NCBI GenBank assembly: GCA_025352915.1
Contig: JANXSA010000275.1
Span: 1-9,474 of the forward strand
Length of the DNA stretch: 9,474 nucleotides
From: Rhodospirillales bacterium
GTDB lineage: Bacteria > Pseudomonadota > Alphaproteobacteria > Acetobacterales > Acetobacteraceae
Reading direction: 5' to 3'
The notes under the pieces are model-generated. The model did no database searches, was not told the origin of the DNA, and saw only the letters and a list, made by a program, of their open reading frames with translations. Both the position numbers and the translations under genes were made by a program. This document shows, one piece after another, positions 6,011 through 9,474 of the stretch (the first letter of the stretch is position 1; every line of letters begins with the position of its first letter).

Positions 6011-6083
6011 CGAGGGCTCTGCCCTCGACCCGCTGGGGCCTGAGGCCCCAGACCCCCGTCCGTTTAGGGGTGCCTTCGGCTAC
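6011..6083. repeat. Multi-hairpin intergenic element, probable terminator of the aldolase gene
   Basis: It begins two bases after the aldolase stop. Stem 1 is CGAGGGC/GCCCTCG (6011-6027, TCT loop). Stem 2 is CTGGGGCC/GGCCCCAG (6033-6051, TGA loop), a perfect 8-bp stem. A third, weaker structure around 6068-6083 pairs GGTGCC with GGCTACC, with one bulged base. There is no U-run directly after stem 2, so termination efficiency is uncertain. The pattern 'gggctctgccct...ctggggcctgaggccccag' resembles a dispersed element I associate with Acetobacteraceae and related genomes, so it may be a REP-like repeat rather than a gene-specific terminator. Confidence 0.55.
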
Positions 6084-6122
6084 CAGAGCCTGCTCGGCCT
6101 ATGTCAAAGGCCAATCAGGCCG

Positions 6123-7112
6123 CTACGGCGGTCCCTTGCGCTGCCACTGCGCAGCCAAGTGTTGCGCCTCCGCGATCTGAGCGGGGGTCATCTTTGAGGC
6201 AAGGCGATCCCGATTTTTTAGGGCGTCGGATTCCCCCTGTGCGCCCGCCAGATTGTACCACATGTGAGCAACGACGTGGTTCTGCGGCACGCCCTGGCCG
6301 TTGTTATACATGACGCCGAGGTTGGACTGCCCGTCGGCATGTCCCTGATCGGCGGCGCGGCGAAACCACTTCACCGCCTCCGCGTGGTTCTGCGGCACGC
6401 CCTGGCCGGTGGCATACTTGAGGCCGAGGTTGGACTGGGCGCCGGCATTTCCCTGATCGGCGGCGAGGCGATACCACTTCACTGCCGCAGTGTGGTTCTG
6501 CGGCACGCCCCTGCCGTTGGCATACATGGCGCCGAGGTTGGACTGGCCGTCGGCATGTCCCTGATCGGCAGCGAGGCGGAACCACTTCACCGCCGCAGCC
6601 TGGTTCTGCGGCACGCCCTGGCCGGTGGCATACATGATGCCGAGGTTAGACTGGGCGTCGGCAAGTCCCTGATCGGCGGCGAGGCGGAACCACTTCACCG
6701 CCTCTGCGCGGTTCTGCGGCACGCCCTGGCCGTTGTTATACATGATGCCGAGAAGATACTGGCCGCCGGCATGCCCCTGATCGGCGGCGAGGCGATACCA
6801 CTTCACCGCCTCAGTGTGGTCCTGCGGCACGCCCCGGCCGTTGGCATACATGAAGCCAAGGATGGACTGGGCGCCGGCATGTCCCTGATCGGCCGCGAGG
6901 CGGAACCACTTCAACGCCTCAGTGTGGTCCTGCGGCACGCCCCGGCCAAGGTCATACATGGCGCCGAGGCGGGCCTGAGCATCGGCGTTGCCCTTCTGCG
7001 CGCGAGAGGTGAGAGCAGGGATGGAGTCATCCACCGTCTGCGCCGTTGCCGGTTTCGGGGCGCCCAGCATCGGGATCAAGGCGACAAGAATGGCAAAGAA
7101 CGCTCGCCGCAT
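6123..7112 (-). CDS. Secreted Sel1-repeat protein with seven SLR units
   Basis: A 329-residue protein from ATG 7112, chosen because AGGGAGAG lies six bases upstream and a Sec signal peptide follows (MRRAFFAILVALIPMLGAPKPATAQ, cut probably after ATA-Q near residue 25). The frame is open upstream but the extension is not protein-like. Residues 42-293 form exactly seven 36-residue Sel1-like repeats of the type 'DAQSNLGxMYxxGxGVPQNxxEAVKWFRLAADQG'. A 36-residue helical tail follows ('MTPAQIAEAQHLAAQW'). Sel1 repeats build alpha-solenoid scaffolds for protein-protein contacts, and secreted members often work in envelope or host-interaction roles. The partner is unknown. The repeats are so alike at DNA level that the coding region is a 108-bp tandem repeat. 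It is on the same strand as the upstream Calx-beta gene but 241 bp away, so probably independently transcribed. Confidence 0.88.
   Translation of the reverse strand: MRRAFFAILVALIPMLGAPKPATAQTVDDSIPALTSRAQKGNADAQARLGAMYDLGRGVPQDHTEALKWFRLAADQGHAGAQSILGFMYANGRGVPQDHTEAVKWYRLAADQGHAGGQYLLGIMYNNGQGVPQNRAEAVKWFRLAADQGLADAQSNLGIMYATGQGVPQNQAAAVKWFRLAADQGHADGQSNLGAMYANGRGVPQNHTAAVKWYRLAADQGNAGAQSNLGLKYATGQGVPQNHAEAVKWFRRAADQGHADGQSNLGVMYNNGQGVPQNHVVAHMWYNLAGAQGESDALKNRDRLASKMTPAQIAEAQHLAAQWQRKGPP
6234..6989 (-). repeat. 108-bp tandem repeat (7 units) inside the Sel1 gene
   Basis: Seven consecutive 108-bp units encode the Sel1 repeats. Blocks such as 'TGGTTCTGCGGCACGCCC' and 'CATGTCCCTGATCGGC' recur almost unchanged from unit to unit, so the array is prone to unit gain or loss by recombination. 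Confidence 0.8.
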
Positions 7113-7137
7113 GTTTGGCTCTCCCTGACATGGCGAA

Positions 7138-7165
7138 CTTATCAGAAGCGCTTGCATACACCCAA
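7138..7165 (-). promoter_or_regulatory. Candidate promoter of the Sel1-repeat gene
   Basis: Reading the minus strand, TTGGGT (7165-7160) and GATAAG (7143-7138) are separated by 16 bases. Transcription would start about 20 bases before the ATG, leaving just room for the AGGGAGAG ribosome site. The spacer contains the 8-bp palindrome AAGCGCTT (7146-7153), which could be an operator half or chance. Motif matches are partial. Confidence 0.3.
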
Positions 7166-7174
7166 GCATCAGAG

Positions 7175-7336
7175 TCAGGCCGCCAGCACCCCCCGCCGCA
7201 CCGTCGCCGGATGCCAGCCGCCGCGCCCGCTTGGGCTGGGGATACCGCGCGCCGTCATGGCGTCCGCGATCGACTGCAAGGTGGTGGCGCCGAACTTTCC
7301 GGGGCGGGTCTGGGCGGAGTCCAGCCTTGGCTTCCT
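7175..7336 (-). pseudogene. Decayed C-terminal tail of a serine-recombinase-like gene
   Basis: A minus-strand frame of 54 codons ends at TAA/TAG-side position 7175 and reads 'RKPRLDSAQ...TLQSIADAMTARGIPSPSG...WHPATVRRGVLAA'. This resembles the segment of resolvase/recombinase proteins 'tLraIAdaLNaRGIpTprGgrWhpaTVrrvLar', the helix-turn-helix-like region following the catalytic domain. The catalytic N-terminal domain with its Ser is absent. The frame runs upstream only into the 3' end of the Calx-beta gene, where a GTG at 7369 is the first start. Small irregularities (extra Gly before the final VLA) fit decay. It is probably a relic of an integrated element; a functional small protein is unlikely. 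Confidence 0.45.
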
Positions 7337-7353
7337 TCCGGTCGTGCCGATCG

Positions 7354-9474
7354 TCACAGCCTGAACCACCCGCCATCCACCACCCCGGTCCCCACCACCA
7401 ACAGCGTGAACTCAGCGGTGGCATCGGCATCGACGCTGCCCTCGATCCGCCGGAACGCCCCATCCTGCTCCCAGCGCAACTGCCCGGCGGCGGTGAACGC
7501 CGCACTGCCAATGAAGCTGAACGCATCGTCCCCCAGCGTGGCGGCAATCGCGTCGATCGGCGCGAGATCGAGCCGCTCGCCCGCCCCCCGGCTGAAATCG
7601 CTCAACGTGATCGCATGGCTGCCCGCCGGCCCAATCGCCGCCGGCAGAAACCGGAACCCGTCCAGCCCGCCCAGCGCCACCACCGTGTCCAGCCCGCCGC
7701 CCAACAGGAACAGGTCGGCCCCCCCGGTTCCGGTCAGCGTCTCGTCGCCGGGGCCGCTGATGATGGTGTCGTCGTCCAGGATGATGCCATGCGCCACCGC
7801 GGTCTTCAGCGTGGCGCCGCCTGACGGATTGGTCAGCGTCACCGCGAAGCGGTCGTTGCCCTCCGCCCGCCCATCGGCGGCGATGTCCACCGTAAGGACC
7901 AGGCTGGCCTGGCCGGGGGCAAAGCTGGACGTGCCCGCGGGAAACACGCCGCCCGCGAAATCGCCAGCGGTCGCCGCGGTGGTGCCCTGCCCGGCGATGC
8001 CGGCAGCACTCCAATCGACACTGCCGCCGGCGGACAGATCGCCGCTCCGCGTGATGCGAAAGCTGAACGCGGTAGCACCACCGCTGCCCTCGGCGCGGCG
8101 CGCGTCCAGGCCGGCGATCGACACGCTGGTATCGTCGTTCAGGATGATCCCCTGCGCCGTCCCGGTGCCGATCGCCACCCCGGCCGAGGGGTTGGACAAC
8201 GCCAGCCCGAAGCGCTCGTTCAACTCGCCCCACCCATCGGCCGCCACCCCCACCACCACCATCCGGTCGAACTCGCCGGGCGCAAAGGTGATGGTCCCCG
8301 AGGGCAAAACCCCGCCGGCAAAATCCGCCGCATTGGCCGGCACGGTGCCATTCCCCGCCCGCCCGGCCACCGCCCAGTCAACGCTCTGGCTCAGCGTCGG
8401 CGCCCCCGCCCGCGTCACCTGGAACTGGAACGCCGTGGTCCCGCCGGTCCCCTCGGCCAGGCGCGATCCGGCCGCGGCAACGTTGATCTGCGAATCCTCG
8501 CTGACAATCGTGCCCTGCGCCGCGGCGCCAGTGATCGTCGTCCCCGCCGAGACGCCGGACAGCGTCACGGTGAAAAGCTCGTCCAGCTCATGCAGCGTAT
8601 CGCCGGCCACCAGCACGGTGATCGCCTGGCTGGTCTGCCCGCCACTGAAACTCAGCGTGCCGGACGGCAACACCCCGCCCGCGAAATCCGACGCCTCCGC
8701 CGGGCTGGCGCCGTCCCCCGCCACCGCCCAGTTCACCGTGCTCGTTCCGATCATGCCGATGCGTCTGACGGTGAAACTATAGGCGACGCTGCCGCTATTG
8801 CCCTCGAACTTGCTGACCATCGCCGGCCCGATCGAAAGATTCGAATCGTCGTTGAACACCACCGTGCTCGCGCTCGCCGTCCCGATGCTCGCTCCGGGCG
8901 AGGCATTGGAAAGAGTCACGGCAAAACGCTCGTTGAACTCGCCCAGCGTATCCGCCGCCACCGGCACCGCAATCACCGCCTTGCTCTGGCCAACGCCAAA
9001 GCTGACGCTGCCCGACGGATACACGCCCCCGGCAAAATCGCTGCTCATCGACGGCACCGTGCCGACATCGTCAAAGCCGCTGACCTCCCAATCCGCCCTG
9101 ACCGCCACGCCGAGGTCACCACTGCGCGTCACGGTAAACGGAAACAGCGTCGTCCCCCCCGTCGAGCCCTCGTTGCGGCTGACCCCGGCGCCGGAAATCG
9201 CCAGGATCGCCCGCCCGGCATCGTCGTTGACGATCACCGCCGTCGCATTGGCCTGCAGGATCGCCGCCCCACCGCCCGGATTGGCCAGCGTCATCGCAAA
9301 GCGCTCGTTGTATTCGCCCGCGCCATCCCCGGCGACGGCGACAGTGACCGTCGCCTTGGTCTGCCCGGCGGCAAAACTCACCGTCCCGCCCGGCAACACC
9401 CCGCCGGCGAAATCCCCGGCATCGGCCGGCTGGCTATCCACCCCCAGCGCCCCATCCACCGCCCAGTCCACGCT
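7354..9474 (-). CDS. Calx-beta multidomain secreted protein with serralysin-type C-terminus, 5' end outside window
   Basis: The frame is open from the right edge to TGA 7354-7356, giving 706 visible residues; the true start lies beyond 9474. It holds one partial and four complete Calx-beta domains (roughly residues 1-85, 87-210, 211-327, 328-448, 449-568, numbered from the edge). Each carries 'DFAGGVxPSGTxSF', a '(E/D)xNERFxVTLSNP' strand and an acidic 'xNDD' end that binds calcium in this family. Residues 573-606 contain two degenerate RTX nonapeptides ('GTGGADLFL', 'GGGLDTVVA'). The last 100 resemble the serralysin/M10 C-terminal domain ('ITLSDFSRGAGERLDLAPIDA', 'DAFSFIGSAAF', 'IEGSVDADATAEF'). 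Such C-termini are signals for type I secretion, so this is probably a large cell-surface or released adhesin-like protein. No protease domain is visible in this part. One domain ends in 'SEDS' rather than 'NDD'. Confidence 0.85.
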   Translation of the reverse strand, partial: SVDWAVDGALGVDSQPADAGDFAGGVLPGGTVSFAAGQTKATVTVAVAGDGAGEYNERFAMTLANPGGGAAILQANATAVIVNDDAGRAILAISGAGVSRNEGSTGGTTLFPFTVTRSGDLGVAVRADWEVSGFDDVGTVPSMSSDFAGGVYPSGSVSFGVGQSKAVIAVPVAADTLGEFNERFAVTLSNASPGASIGTASASTVVFNDDSNLSIGPAMVSKFEGNSGSVAYSFTVRRIGMIGTSTVNWAVAGDGASPAEASDFAGGVLPSGTLSFSGGQTSQAITVLVAGDTLHELDELFTVTLSGVSAGTTITGAAAQGTIVSEDSQINVAAAGSRLAEGTGGTTAFQFQVTRAGAPTLSQSVDWAVAGRAGNGTVPANAADFAGGVLPSGTITFAPGEFDRMVVVGVAADGWGELNERFGLALSNPSAGVAIGTGTAQGIILNDDTSVSIAGLDARRAEGSGGATAFSFRITRSGDLSAGGSVDWSAAGIAGQGTTAATAGDFAGGVFPAGTSSFAPGQASLVLTVDIAADGRAEGNDRFAVTLTNPSGGATLKTAVAHGIILDDDTIISGPGDETLTGTGGADLFLLGGGLDTVVALGGLDGFRFLPAAIGPAGSHAITLSDFSRGAGERLDLAPIDAIAATLGDDAFSFIGSAAFTAAGQLRWEQDGAFRRIEGSVDADATAEFTLLVVGTGVVDGGWFRL

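Noticed and set aside
3353..6043. Open plus-strand frame of 896 codons spanning antisense of dcp and out-of-frame aldolase sequence
   Set aside because: It lies opposite the clearly real dcp gene and then in the wrong frame of the aldolase gene. Its composition (Arg/Pro/His-rich) is that of a GC-driven shadow frame.
6264..7364. Plus-strand frame with regular internal repeats
   Set aside because: The repeats are the reverse complement of the 108-bp Sel1 units; the minus-strand frame has the signal peptide and family motif.
7046..8782. Open plus-strand frame of 578 codons
   Set aside because: It is antisense to the Calx-beta gene and its Ser/Pro/Ala composition mirrors that gene's repeats. 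No start signals or domain resemblance.

Overview
The window reads as chromosomal DNA of a high-GC alphaproteobacterium, most likely in Rhodospirillales/Acetobacteraceae. The reasons are the strongly GC-ending codons, a DUF6481-type gene, and multi-hairpin intergenic elements of a kind I associate with that family. This is inference from sequence style, not a database match.

Layout from left to right. A YVTN/NHL-like beta-propeller protein enters from the left edge (1-1065, +). A small charged coiled-coil DUF6481-type gene follows (1185-1553, +) and ends at an unusual 97-bp array of three hairpins (1562-1658). Next comes a 1.4-kb compact module of visibly lower GC (1757-3093, +). It holds a BPSL0067-type NlpC/P60-like cysteine amidase, a secreted four-cysteine STY0301-type protein, a 37-codon remnant of a second amidase gene's 3' end, and a second STY0301-type protein. 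Then come a convergent peptidyl-dipeptidase Dcp (3113-5143, -) and a divergent class II aldolase/adducin-domain protein (5253-6008, +). A multi-hairpin element (6011-6083) is followed by a secreted Sel1-repeat protein (6123-7112, -), a decayed serine-recombinase tail (7175-7336, -), and the C-terminal 706 residues of a Calx-beta/serralysin-C-type secreted protein that runs off the right edge (7354-9474, -).

The most interesting part is the 1757-3093 module. It looks like an antibacterial effector/immunity cassette: a cell-wall-amidase-like toxin with two tandem immunity-like partners. The second partner starts inside the leftover 3' tail of another toxin copy, exactly as the first starts inside the intact toxin's 3' end. 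The module is bounded by imperfect direct repeats of the dcp 3' terminus (1667-1697 and 3113-3144). The hairpin array that probably terminated dcp transcription now lies on the far side of the module, which suggests the cassette inserted between dcp and its terminator.

The remaining genes look like ordinary accessory or housekeeping functions: peptide degradation (Dcp), a sugar-phosphate-aldolase-fold protein, Sel1 and Calx-beta scaffold proteins acting outside the cytoplasm, and a beta-propeller. No tRNA, rRNA, CRISPR array or complete transposase was seen, and no structural secretion genes are present in the window.
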